From Prinia subflava (taxonomy: Eukaryota > Chordata > Aves > Passeriformes > Cisticolidae): a stretch of DNA of 64,000 nucleotides. A program made the translations under genes and the position numbers. The DNA lies in NCBI RefSeq assembly GCF_021018805.1, contig NC_086283.1, positions 17,264,162 to 17,328,161 on the forward strand, in the 5' to 3' direction. Below are positions 50,001 to 62,130 of the stretch, piece by piece (within the stretch, counting starts at the first letter, position 1; every line of letters starts with the position of its first letter). Below the pieces are notes generated by a model. It worked only from the letters and a program-made list of their open reading frames with translations, did no database searches and had not been told where the DNA came from.

Positions 50001-50534
50001 TAAGACATCTTCTACCTCTGATTACTTCACACTTAATGCACAAAGAACATTCACATGTAATCTAGACATGTAGGGCATACAGACTAATATAGTTAAGAGC
50101 TCCCATTTAAATATCTGTCATTTACATTTAAAATCCTGTTCATTTTTCTTAATATTCTATATTAAAGCTGATTTAAATTATATCCTTATACTGCCTTGTA
50201 ATTGCAAGAGTAAAATTTAGTATTTATTCCAAAGTTAATGAGTATCTATAACTTCCGTTAACTGGGAAGTAATAAATTACAGTAGAATGTGATTTGCTGC
50301 ACTAAAACCTAGCAGAAATTTTATTGCAGTGTAACAGGTAGCTCCAATCCTAGGATTTACAAATTAGTGCCACACACAAGGGACAACAGTCAGCAACAGT
50401 CAGCTTAGGCACAGAGATGGCTCTAGCTGATCTTTTAATCCCTTTGATGCCAAGAAGTCCCATCTGAACATCATTTCCATACTGTCTTTGAGATCTTCAA
50501 CATCTGTAAGCTGGGCATAAGAAATACAAGTTTA
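47029..50534. other. Unannotated single-copy DNA
   Basis: The stretch 47080-47260 and the one at 48300-48460 are AT-rich with many TAAT/ATCAAT words and some CpG, a texture seen in conserved noncoding DNA. The GC-richer part at 47300-47680 yields chance frames on both strands (121 codons + and 96 codons -). No repeat or RNA gene recognised. Confidence 0.4.
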
Positions 50535-50580
50535 GTGTTTTGGTTTGTTCTTTTGTTGTTGTTGTTGTGGGTTTTTTTAA
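50535..50580. repeat. T/G-rich low-complexity tract (GTT repeats)
   Basis: Contains about five GTT units and a T run after gtggg. It is the reverse-complement type of the A/C-rich tracts elsewhere, and the only clear one in this orientation. Confidence 0.8.
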
Positions 50581-51724
50581 TCAAGACACAAAATGCAAGC
50601 CCTACCAAGAAACACACTGCCTTTTTCAGAAAGGCAAGCACCTCCAACTCTGGGTGCAGGCTCAACTTACAGGCAGAATGGGACAGAAGCAGGAAAACTG
50701 TGAGGGCGCCTGCTCCGCGGGACAGCTCTGTCCTCCTGAAGGCAGGTGACCTGCACAGACCACACAAACCCAGACAGGATTTCTTCTAGGGCTTGTTTTC
50801 ACTTTGGAAGAGAAATCACTAGCATTTTAATGGATTCACTAGGAAAGAGGTACCATTTCCATACCTCTGTGAAGGAAAGCAGAACAGGAGCATATCTGAG
50901 GCCTGTTTTCCCAGGCTTGGACAGTTGCCTCACAGCCGCTGGCCACAGTCACATCTGTGCACAGATTAACACAAGGCTCAGATGCCAAATAAGCCTGCTC
51001 AAGCGAACCACAAGTGATAAGAGAACAGCAGAGAACAGAAAATTTGTCTGATGAAAGCGCAAAGACGGCACGGTGCTCCGAAACACCACGAGCACGTATT
51101 TAGTAACTACTCAGCACCATCACTACAAGGAGAATGAGCCTTCTCAACGTCTTCAGAAGGCACACACCTGGATTTCTAAAGAAGTAAGATTTGTTTATTC
51201 TACACAGATGTAATTAACATCTACAGAGTGGATAATATACTTCACACCTGCTTCTGGTTACTAATTTAGCCATTCTCTGAAAATGGAGGCATGCAAACTG
51301 GAAAGCCAGACTCATTACCTTTCCAACAAAGACCACCAGTTGATTCCCACCAGGACCTGGCCTTATTAACCTTAGTTTTAAATTACAAAGTCACAGATGT
51401 ACTAATCAGTTGCTTGATGAAGATTCATTTCCCAATCTCATCTCACAAAAGGAGTAATTAACATGAAGATATTAAGGTCTGATGATTAGAATTGTTATAA
51501 TGCAGGACTGCAGACAAATAGCAAGGCACCTGCATATCTGTAACAACTAAAAGCTCTCTCAAAAGTTCCAATTTACCAAATAATTGTAAGAAATTAAGCA
51601 AAAAGCACTGAATTGCATCAGTCACGGGCCTGTTCTGTGCAGAGTCAGACAAATAAATTCATGTCCCCAAGGATAGCACTATTACAGCCATGGTGGTTTG
51701 AGGACAGAAAGAAAGAACTCTGTC
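50581..51724. other. Unannotated single-copy DNA
   Basis: Nothing recognised. Frames up to 101 codons (50746-51051, +) look random. Confidence 0.5.
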
Positions 51725-51841
51725 ATTTCTTTGGCTATTTTATTAGGAAAGATTGAACAAGTCTTCAGCACATAATCTCTTCACCAGATCTGACAAAAGC
51801 AGAAACAAACTCCAGGCTAAATACAGGTTAGACATTAGCAC
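51725..51841 (-). other. Candidate terminal exon with stop and poly(A) signal (weak)
   Basis: On the - strand a strong acceptor (cacctttctttcctccacag) precedes base 51841. The frame that follows is open for 32 codons, beginning VLMSNLYLAWSLFLLLS and ending EDLFNLS, then stops with TAA at 51745-51743. The stop overlaps AATAAA at 51744-51739. The peptide has a hydrophobic run of about twelve residues and an acidic/basic tail. The same frame is open upstream of the acceptor, so openness adds little. Acceptor, short frame, stop and poly(A) signal together fit a last exon of a minus-strand transcript. No family recognised, and a stop overlapping the poly(A) signal would leave almost no 3' UTR. Confidence 0.2.
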
Positions 51842-54800
51842 CTGTGGAGGAAAGAAAGGTGTTGAGTGGGGGAGATGAAAGGTTGGCAGCTGCAGAGAAA
51901 GAAGGTAGGGCACAAGGAAAAGGGGCCCACAGGGAGTCAGCTGAGAAAACGAGATCAAAGCACAAAGACACCAAAGGTACAGGCGTTTCCAGCCACACTG
52001 CAGCTGCAGGAGCCAAGGCTCTCTGATCACTCCAGGGAAAGAAGCTGGATTTGATCACCCTCCTGACTACCATGGTCTCTCACCCACAGCAGCCTCTCAG
52101 TGGGAGGTCCAGAGGCAGATGCTGTGAAAATCCCTGGGAAATTCCAGAGGGCCATCCTGGGCTCAGCCTGGGTGTAAATCCACCTGGTGCTCATGCCCAG
52201 ACTGCCTGCAAAGCCAGCCCCAAATTATCTGCCATGGACCCCTGAAGCAGTGCATGGCTGGGACATTCCTTCCCAAGCCATCACTGCCCCTCCCTTCCTG
52301 TGCCAGGAGCCTGCCCTGAGCTCTAAGAGCTACTTCCCCAAGGCCTCTTTTTACTGTATTTTCTGGAGTGTTTGAAGGAGCAGAGACAACACAGGCTATT
52401 CAGAGCAAGAAACCCACTAGTGCCCTGCTCAGGTGGTGTCTGGACACACGGGGATCCTGGGGAGCAGCAGGTGTGAAGCACTGCTTAAAAACCTTCAGAT
52501 GTCTTTAGATGTAGGAGGGTTTGCTCGAGTAGAAATTTTAAACTGCACCTCTCTACTGCAGCCAAATGAAGAGCACCTGTGTGACTGTGTTTTCCTGGCC
52601 CCTTTAGGGGTACATCTGCAGTGCACCACACATCTGACTGAAGAACACTGCAGGGAACTGCCAGCTCCTCTCCCCTCGAACGAGGGCTGTGTATTCCATA
52701 TTCCAGCCAGAGGAAGGGCTCAGCACAGGACACAGCAGTGAGCTGTCAGACACAGGCCCAGACCCTGAGGCAGTGACTGCACTGAGCTGTGTTTGCCATG
52801 CAGATGTGCCAGCCTGTGCACAGATGGAGTCACAAACGCAGAGCGTCTTGGCGTGCCCTGCCCATGCTTCCTCTCCCTTGTTCACAGGGCACTTCAGCAA
52901 CCCCTGGTCTGAGCAGGTCCTGTTCCTTTGCTGGCCTTTCCCAACATGATCATACCTCAAAATCCAAATTTAGTGGTATAAAGCTACAAAACCCACAGAA
53001 ATATGATTTTGTAGTCAGAACAAAGTTACTTAGGAAAGTGAAAGGTGTGCACCTTCAGGGGTCTCCTGCTAAAGACAACAGCTTTTACATCCCCAGATTC
53101 TTGGTCTTCTTCAATTCTCTGTCTTACCACTGTCATTTAAGAATTCAGGCATTTGCTGAGGATTAGTTCAGCTCCAGACACTCTCCTTCCCTTCTGCTTT
53201 GCTTGCAACCAGTCAATAGTCAAAAGGACTACAAGTACACAAGAAACATTCCACAAGCAGGTAAACAAACCAGAGCCGGATATTTACAGAGCAACTCCAT
53301 CACAGCACCACTGAGGACTCGCAGGTTTAGCCCAAGCCTCTTTACCGTGAACAGGAAAACAGAAACTTGGACAAGTGAAATGCACTAGATCACAACAGCC
53401 TGAGGACAAAACCAACACAGAACCATTGTAGAAACTTCAGAGGGTGAATGGTTTCCCGGAAAAGGACACAATGAATACTTGAGAGTACTGGAAAAGAATA
53501 TGAGTGCCCTTGTAAGGTATACTGAACTAATCTCTTCCCTTCAATGAAAAGCAAAAGATTTCATGCTAAGATTCTTCAGCAGCTAAGCTTTTCTAAACAT
53601 ATTCAGGGACAGACAGATGCTATTTTGAAAGATGCCTAGAAGGGTTTTCAGGAGACAAAGACAAAAACTAAAGTCAATGATGAGCAGTAACTGTATAAAC
53701 CTGAGTCTGTACTGCCCATCTGAATGTCAGCTGTTTAATGCACAGCTCTCCTCTGACATTTTGCTTTCAAGGCTGCCTGCCTGCTCGGTGCTCAAGCCAC
53801 ACATTTTTCACCTAATCCTGATCCGTGCAGAAGTTTTATCAGTAGCTATTTAATAGCAGTACTGCTACTAAAAACACAACAAAAAATGAACAGCTGGAAT
53901 GTTATGTAGATAGATTTCCTTGCATAAAGGAATAAAGACAATCTCAGGCTGCATATGGTCATTGGAAAGTTTTTCCACTGAAATGAGAAGCACCAGGTTG
54001 TGCAGACTTTAGTATTAAGGAGAAGAATTTACTTAGCTAAGCACCTTTTGAGGATCTGCTTTCAGTGTGAAAGCACTGCAGTGGAGCCTGTACACATGAA
54101 GCAAAAAAGAAAACCCTGAAATATTAAATATTAACTAGATACTATTTAATTAAGCTTTCACACAATCCATGATTTACACTGAAAAAGGACTTGACCATTT
54201 TAAAATGGACAAGACAAGACAACTCTCAGCATCCAGTGGCTCTCCAAGTGCAGGAATACTCTCAACCATCCCTTCTGCTCCAAACCAAAACACAGACTAT
54301 TTGATCATTTCACATATGGATATAACAACTTACAGAGTACCCTGAGCACTATGTCCCCAGTTAAAAAAAAAATGTAACAAAACCACAGAAACCTTCAGAA
54401 GTATAGGAATTACATTTTGGTTTAAAAGCTTTTAATTTAAAAGCTGGGAACTTAGGATGCCAGTCAACTACAATAACCAGCTCTGCACCTTTATAAAGAT
54501 CAAAAGGTTGAAAGATAAATCTGATCAAAATGGTTTTCATGACAACCTACCTGTTTTTTCTCAGGCAGAGGACTCAGTGTGCCATAACCTTTTGGGCTTT
54601 GGATAAGTATTCTCTAAAATGTCATTTCTGATAGGTTATGTACAGTTTATTAGAGGGGGTGTTATTACCTCAGATGAGAAAGGATTATGAATCGTTTCTC
54701 CATAACCACAGTGCACCACTGCCTGTTTAGCCAGTTCCCCCTTATTCCATGAGCCTGGAATAAGGATGGAGGCACAGACCAGTGCTGGAGCCTCTGGCCA

Positions 54801-54911
54801 GACACACTGGGCACACCAGTTTGGGTAAGGGACAGCAAGACCAGCTCAAACTGGACCAGGCTGTGGCCACAGAGAACCCTTCACTGTCACCCACTGTCCT
54901 TTTTCTGACAG
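51842..54911. other. Unannotated single-copy DNA
   Basis: The stretch 52.0-52.95 kb is GC-richer and gives overlapping frames on both strands (118 codons - and 125 codons +), with no protein character. The remainder is AT-rich. No repeat recognised. Confidence 0.45.
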
Positions 54912-55142
54912 TTCTCAAACCCCCGGTGATTAAGAAGGTGAATAAAATTACCCAGCACACACGACACCCACAGAGGATCCACAGCAATGGATCTGTGAAG
55001 GGCCCTGAACACCACATTCATACCCTAATTTTATCCTCACCCCCATCTCCCATAAATACCCAGAACCCTAAAACTGGGTCACTGCTGCCTGGAGGGTGGC
55101 AGGAGAAAATTCATAAATATTGATGCAGGAAAAAGAAATAAA
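54912..55142 (+). other. Candidate terminal exon or retroposed fragment (weak)
   Basis: An acceptor-like tract (gtcctttttctgacag) ends at 54911. The frame that follows reads LKPPVIKKVNKITQHTRHPQ and runs about 70 codons to a TGA at 55121-55123, with AATAAA at 55137-55142 and a GT-rich stretch beyond. The first half is basic and looks more protein-like than most frames here. The frame is also open for about 43 codons upstream, to 54782. Alternatives are the end of an unrecognised LTR, or chance. No homology recognised. Confidence 0.15.
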
Positions 55143-57396
55143 CTTTTATTGGAGGAGTGGGTTCTGCCTACCAGGCCCCAGGAGCCTCAGTGCCATCAGC
55201 ATTTTGTGGTGCCAAACCATAATTTAAAGGTTGAATTTTATGCCAACTCACTGGCCCTGTCAAGGCTTCCCATTTTCCATTTCAGTCCATTAATATCACA
55301 AGAAGTCAAGAGCCTTCTTTGGCCTCAGCACCACTTCTAGAAGGGACTTGTACTCCCTCCAAAGCTTCCTTTCCTGATGAGGCTGGGAGAAAAGATGCTC
55401 TTCACATGCCAGGAAAGCGCAAACTCCTCCACCTCTACCTCCAAAGTCCAGCACCAGTCAGCAGGATTTGTGTTTCAAAGTCATGTATTTTCAAGAGACA
55501 TGGTTTTCTGATTCAGATGAGCCTTCTAACAATGAACTGCATGGCCCACAGCTATTTCAGTTTGGTGGGTTTTAAACAGCACAAAAAATTCATGATAAAT
55601 TATGGTTTTTTAAATAACTTAGGGTAGAGAAAATATAATCACAACCAATTTATAATCACAACCAACCTATTTGCAAGGAAAAGCCTTCCAGTAAACACCT
55701 CCATCATAAAGGAGAGAACAGATAGAAAAGTTCTCCTCTACCACTAAAATTCAGGTTTTGCCACAGAGGCAAAGGAGCAGACAGCATGAGCTGAGCTCAG
55801 TACGTCACTTACTGCTTATCTCCTCAAGAGAATAATGCAGCTTTCATATCAAGAACACAGTTATAGGTCTCTGCAAGAAATTGCTCATAAATACAATTAG
55901 CAGGTAATGTAATTGAACAAATATGTCTCATTGAAAGGATATAAACTGCAAATTAACCAAAACCACATTTCATACTTGCTTAAACCACTGCTGCTCAACA
56001 AACCCAGCCTCAAACCGAAGGAACACTCAAACCATCAATCATGTTGAGCCAAAGTCTGCATCCATCAGGAGCTTAAGAACAGAAAGAAAAAGCTGCTTGC
56101 ATATTTTTAATTCAACATATTCTATTCAGAATGTTGTCATCATTTTGATACTCCAACAACTCTTACTGGCATTTAAGTTATATATAATTGGTTCCCTCAG
56201 CCCAGCCAAGGGAGCAGTGAACTGCAGCTGGGGAGGCAGGAGGTGGCAAGAGGCTGAAGGAAGCTGCATGGAGCCTCAGAGAAGGGTATCTGTCCTATCA
56301 GTGCAGGGATGTGTATGCAGAAGGAGGGCTGGATCTTTAACCAGTGTGCCTGGAGGCGCCCCCATGAAAATGCCTTCAGACACCAAACCTGTGTGCATGC
56401 ATCCTTCACTGTCTGTACGAGTGAGCAGTTTCAACACCTCTGGTGTTTGCCAAAGAATCAAAGCATTCAAAATGAAGGTAAACTGACTGATCCTGTCCCA
56501 CTGTAGAACAGCACAAACACGTGTCATCACTCATCTCTGCACTTACAGGCTCTGAATTATCCTCCCTTGGTCCTAAAAGCGAGGGCCAACAGTCCAAGGA
56601 GAAAAATATCACAGCTAGAACAACTGAAACCAAATTAAAAGACTGTCATTGGAATGCCTCCACTCTTACATGAAAAACACCTCCTTACAGCAATCAATAG
56701 GTGTCAAGTACCCCCACACTGGCAGCTTTCTGGATGTCTGGATGTCCACACCACAATATTGGTGCTTACTAGAAACCCAGCACCACCATGAAGCTCACTG
56801 TAGGGTGAGCTGCACTCCGCAACATCCACCTCTCCCCATAGTCTCACAGGTTTGTAAAACCACAGAGATTAATAAAACTGACCAAGGATGAAGAAGGACT
56901 AAAATAGCTTGCTTTCTTTCTAAAGCCACTGGCAAAAATCAGACCAATTAAAATCATGATCTGAGTCAGTTTTAGTCGATTGTTGGTACCTCAGGCAAAA
57001 CGTCGCTAGAGCAGAGTTGCAGTTGGTTTCCAATTTAGCTGTCAGTAAGACAAGGGAAGAGGCTCGAGAAGATGAAAGAAGGCATTAATAATAACAGAGG
57101 CAAAGATGAGAGCTTGGTCCACACCATGGGCACAGGATTTGCATCAACTTCCCGCACCTATCTGACAGCAAGCCTGGCCCAGGGGAAGAATAAAACCAGG
57201 AAGCAAAGAGGAAAACTTGAGGGGAAGCAAAGAAAAAAAAAAAAAAGGGTGCACAGACACATAGTCAATAAGGAATATTTTTACCAAGCAGGTTAAACCA
57301 AACGTTCCCAGAAAAAAATGCTTTCAATGAGCAGGTCACAAAAGCACATTGCAGACCACTATGGGTGTTTCACGGACAGCAATTCCTATCATCTGA
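55143..57396. other. Unannotated single-copy DNA
   Basis: Nothing recognised. A 129-codon frame (56097-56486, +) faces frames on the other strand. A short A run with gggtg lies at 57232-57250. Confidence 0.5.
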
Positions 57397-58220
57397 AGCA
57401 GAGAGGAAAGGCTGGGATCATCAACACCAGAGGCAACACAAATAACCCACTGGACTGGTAACTGGCACACCAAACCATGGGATGAGGACACCCTATGTAT
57501 CTGTATGCCCTCTATATTAGAGAATCACCCCAGCTGGCTTCATGCAGGACAACAGGGTGTAGTGACAGCAGCAGTATTTGCAAGAGGCTGGAGGGGAGAA
57601 TGTAATAACCTACAAAATACCTTGGTATTGATGGTGACTGGTGCCCAAGAAGCACCAGCAGGTAATCGTGATACCACCATGAGCTACCAGCAAAGGGAGG
57701 AGGCTACGCTGTGGTTACTGATGGATTCCTGGGACAGGACACCACGGCAGCTGGGAGGCTGCTGTGTGCAGTCCCACACGAGCATGGAGGCTGCTGCAGG
57801 GGCAGGCGAGTGAAGCCTGCAGAGGGGTGAGGCCATCCTAGCAGCCCTAGGGAGTGCTGAGTGGGGAGAGTGGCCTGTCCTGGGTCCCTCCAGCTGTTCC
57901 TGGGTGGTGGCCAGTGCCCTGTGGGGTGGCTGCAGTAATTGGCAGCACGGGTTAAATGCAGCCAGGAGCTGCACCACGGCAGGACACAGCTACATGGGAG
58001 CAAGCAGCTCTCTGAAGGTGTGCCATATACAGCAGAGAGCAACACCAAGACATGAATGTGCCCAAGGCAACGTGGTGATCATACCAGGGACCTTGCAACA
58101 GCACAGTGCCAGTCACACCAACAGCATGTCAGGGTACATCAGCCACAGGGCACCAAGTCAGGGCTGGGCCACCAAGCAACACCAACAGGATAAACACACA
58201 ACAAAGCTGTTCTGATAGAC
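57397..58220. other. GC-richer unidentified block with 139-codon open frame
   Basis: Composition changes sharply compared with the flanks: G-rich, with words such as gctgggaggctgctg, and G no longer depleted on the + strand. One + frame is open from 57397 to the stop at 57811-57813 (139 codons, first ATG at 57505). It includes tryptophan-rich pieces (WTGNWHTKPWDED, WLHAGQ, ARGWRGE). The tryptophan pattern and the compositional break suggest a decayed mobile element or retroviral internal fragment, but I cannot match it to a family. A GC-rich noncoding exon is another option. Confidence 0.25.
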
Positions 58221-61200
58221 CGTGACCCCTGACAGAGGCAGTCCAAATCTAAAAAACCTCCAAATGATCAAACAACAACAAAAACACCACCACAGGACAG
58301 AAGCTAAAAATAGGAGTCAGCAACACTGCTTTTCATCAGGTCTTCCTCTGTGCCTGAAAGGGGAGAGCTTTTTTCGGATTCAAGACCACAAAAAACTCAT
58401 CAATTCTCAATAGTTGCTGCTTGGGTCAAGGTATCATTTTTCTGGGGAGGGAAAACAAAGCAAGAAAATACTAGAACTCTAAAAATACCATGAAGAGATG
58501 AACTGGAAGGCAGGGTCCTTGGCAAGGTCTGGTTCTCCTGCCACTCCTCACACACATGCACTCGCTCAGGGAGCAGATATGCTGTGTGAGCTGTGTCCAC
58601 ACACCCATCGCATGTTCTGGGGTAAGGGAGGACCTTTTCTCTGCAGGAAAGCCTGGCAAGGTGTTCACTCCCTTTTAGCTGTACCCTCCAGTGCCTTAGG
58701 CTGATCTAAATCTAAGGACTGATTCAGTCCTTATGGTTTATGAGGCACTTATGAGGTTTATGAGCACAGGAAGGATTTACATGTTTGTCATCCCAACTCG
58801 TGGGGACAGCACCCCACAGAGAAACTGAAAAGGGACCAGTTTCCAGAGGTAGCCAAGGTGCAGGAAATAATTAATTAGTGAACTGTATTAGCCTACTCAA
58901 AGAGGTGGGCAACTCACGCTCTATGCATTTTGGGATTCCCATCCTTAACCTCCCTTCCAGATGAAGTAAAAAGGATGGAGACGTGACATGTTTTCAAAAG
59001 GATAAGCTGAAAAAAGATTAACCTGGATACGTGCAACGAGGAATGTTTAACACCCCAACACCCAGAGAAAAGCCTGTTACTATACAAGATAGGAATTTAG
59101 CTACCACCACGACACATCAAAAGAAACTTCATCACGTTTCGGTTTTCTACTTTAAGATCTGTCCCACGCCTTCCTCATTTGTCTGCATGTCCTGATCAAT
59201 TACTTTACCTCAAAGCCTTGTTACACACACACACAAGTTTTAATTGATTTACTCAAGTCAGTGAGCAAGAAATAAATTACATCTTGGGAAATAAAGCTGG
59301 GCACACTAGGGCAGCCCGCTTCAGTGCTGCCAGATTTAAAAGCTTCAAAACAAAGGCAAATCTGTTTTGGTACCACAGTTTGATCTAAAGCCTCAAACTG
59401 CCTGGTGCTCTGAGAACTGTGTTAGCCCAGCTGATCATCAGCCAGCCCACTGCTGGTTGATGTCAGTGCAGCCAGGGTGCTGAGCCTACAGGTGCAGTCA
59501 TCCTCTACAGGAAGAACTTGTTTATCTGGCAATAAACTTTCACTGACCACAGCACTATTAGCTGGAATTTATAAGGCATCAGCCATTCTCTCTACACAGC
59601 ACAACACTGAGACATCACACAGCACATTGCACATCTGAATACCAAATAGAAAATGCACATAAAACTTAACATTTCCATGCTTTGTGCTGGTATTTTGACT
59701 GGGTCAAAAAGTGATGCCACCACCTTTTAAAGACTCTTCAATCACATCATATCTACCAAGGTGTTAAAGATCCTTCAAGACCTTTGAGTCAGTAATCCTT
59801 ATATTTTTGAATGAAAGTAAAATATAAATATGAAACAGATAAATGAAGATGCTGCAAGAAACTGAATTATACAGCATAATTCCCGAAGCCAAATTTTGAA
59901 TCACAAACAACCAACAGAACTGGAGAAGCAGCAGCTGCCTTCAAGGACACCCAGCACAGGATAAAACTTCAAACCACAGTTTCTGTTCACAGCATCTTTT
60001 AGGCAATCTTTGAGGATGCAAACTAAACACAGAATTCTGCTCCCTTTTATTCACCAACAGGGTTTTCTACTGCTGCAAGATGAGATTTCAGGAACCAAAT
60101 CTGTTTCTCCTACATGCTTCAGACTCTATTAAACTTACTGGAACTACCATGGCAGTTCCTTGTACACACACAAATCCCATGCTGCAGAATCAAGCCTCAA
60201 AATTACAGTTCATTCTAGCAATCTTCAGGCTTATCTTAAAACAGCACATTGATTTGACACTCCCCGCACACGCACTTTTTATAAAGAAAAAGAAAATGGA
60301 AAAAAAAAGGGGAGCAAATATTTAAAATGTTCATCACAACAGCGGTCAGCACTATGAAATGTAAAGCATATCACACTTCCACTGAGGATTTGATTCAGCA
60401 AGGCTGATACTGAGCAGCACAAATCATGTTTCAGTCTAACCTGACAGGACAGTACTGGCTCAGGTTCTGCTCTTTATAAGGTGCCACCCAAATAAACACC
60501 AATGAGCTGTCAAAGTCTCCTACCAGTAGTTATTCCAACCCGTCCCATGCATAGGGACAGTTTAAAATGCTTAAAGCAGCAATAAGAACAGTAATGATAG
60601 ATCTGACTGAGGAGGAAAAAGCACTTTAAGAAAAGGCATATAAAAGAACAGGGTTTCACACCGAGTGCAAGAATTATGGATGAATTAACAGCAGTGATGT
60701 TTCCAGCTTTATGAGAGAGGAGCAATGCGTTATCTCCTCTCAGTGACAGAGGTACTGCCTGACAAACAGCTCACTCAGACACTCTGAACCACAGCGATCA
60801 AAGTCTGCTGTTTTCTTCATTTCTTTTATAAGCCTTTTGTCACTTACTCGAGACTTCCTCATGCACACTCAATGGCTCCCTCTGAAATACATTTAATGTA
60901 AGAATTTGTGACAGTGAGAACATGGCATGACAAGAATATCCAACATTCACTGATAGGGGCCCAAACCAGAATGCTAACAGGTTTTGGGTAAATGGAAAGT
61001 AGAGATGTTTGGCACCTTGCAGAACAGATTGTCAAGTCTTTTCCGCACCATTCCAGGCTGTCAAACTTGTGTGCTTTCACTGCAGTCTGATATTACTATG
61101 AGTTATGCCCATAATATCTCCTTTTCCATTACATTCTCTACCTTCCTTGTGCTCTCCAGAGACTTTTCAAAGCTAATTTTCCATCATTCAAAGTCTCACA

Positions 61201-62065
61201 GAATTTGCTTTCTCCTGCTACAGCACCACACCTTCTCCCCCTTCCATTCTCAGCCTGGCACTTCTTATTCATTCCACAAAGCAATTTAAAGTTCATCCTT
61301 CATGATCAAATGTGGAGTGAAATAAAAACCAGACACTTTAGACCAAAAGGCACAGCCCTGCCCCCTCGCTACTGAGCTTCCTGCCATCCTCCACACCGAC
61401 TTGAAACCTTGCTTTTTTCAGCTGTTACATAGTTCAAAATCTCTTCCTAACATTGTTCAGAAGCGCCTAACTAATTTTTCTGATCATACTCAAAAGTCTT
61501 GCAAAAACATCTCAGTTTTGACGGGAGGTCTTTTCAGACCAAGGGTGGAACAAGGACAGGGCTTGAAAACCTGATGGGGCTTTTTCCTTAAAATAGCTCC
61601 GATGTGACTATTTTTTCCTGAGTAACCTCAAAGAAATTTTGCTTATGTCCCAGTGGGGCAACAAATTTAAACTTTTAGACCCTGAAAGTTGTCATGAGAA
61701 GAACGGAGAACTTTCACAGCTCTCCATAATTGTTTTCTCCTCTACAATCATTAATTGCTGCCACTTAAATTATGAATCCCTAAACAAGAGCATCTACTGT
61801 TCTTAAATGAACTACTAGGGAAAAGTACAAGTTTATCTTTCTCCTGTCTTCCGTGCTGTTCTTTCATTGTACAGGAGTTACTGGATCACTACCTATAAAG
61901 CTTTCACTCCTCTCCGTTACCCAGTAACAGGATACCTCTTGTGAAAAGACTTATTTACACTAATTCCCAACATCCCAACATCCCAGAAATCATGTGGTAA
62001 AAATTCCTACCAAAGACACAATTATACAAACAGAACTTGAAAACTGGGCTTTGCACTGATAATCT
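58221..62065. other. Unannotated single-copy DNA
   Basis: Unique AT-rich sequence. A 20-bp near-repeat (ttatggtttatgaggcac-like) lies at 58732-58770 and a short AC run at 59223-59235. Frames reach 103 codons at most. The stretch 61.4-61.8 kb is even in composition and could be conserved, but shows no specific element. Confidence 0.45.
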
Positions 62066-62130
62066 GAAAAGAAAAAAAAAAAAAGCAAACAACATGAAAC
62101 CCAACCCCAAAACAAACACCCCAACCCCTC
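62066..62130. repeat. A-run plus A/C-rich low-complexity tract
   Basis: Thirteen A at 62072-62084, followed by gcaaacaac and by ccccaaaacaaacacccc. Same type and orientation as the other A/C tracts. Confidence 0.85.
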
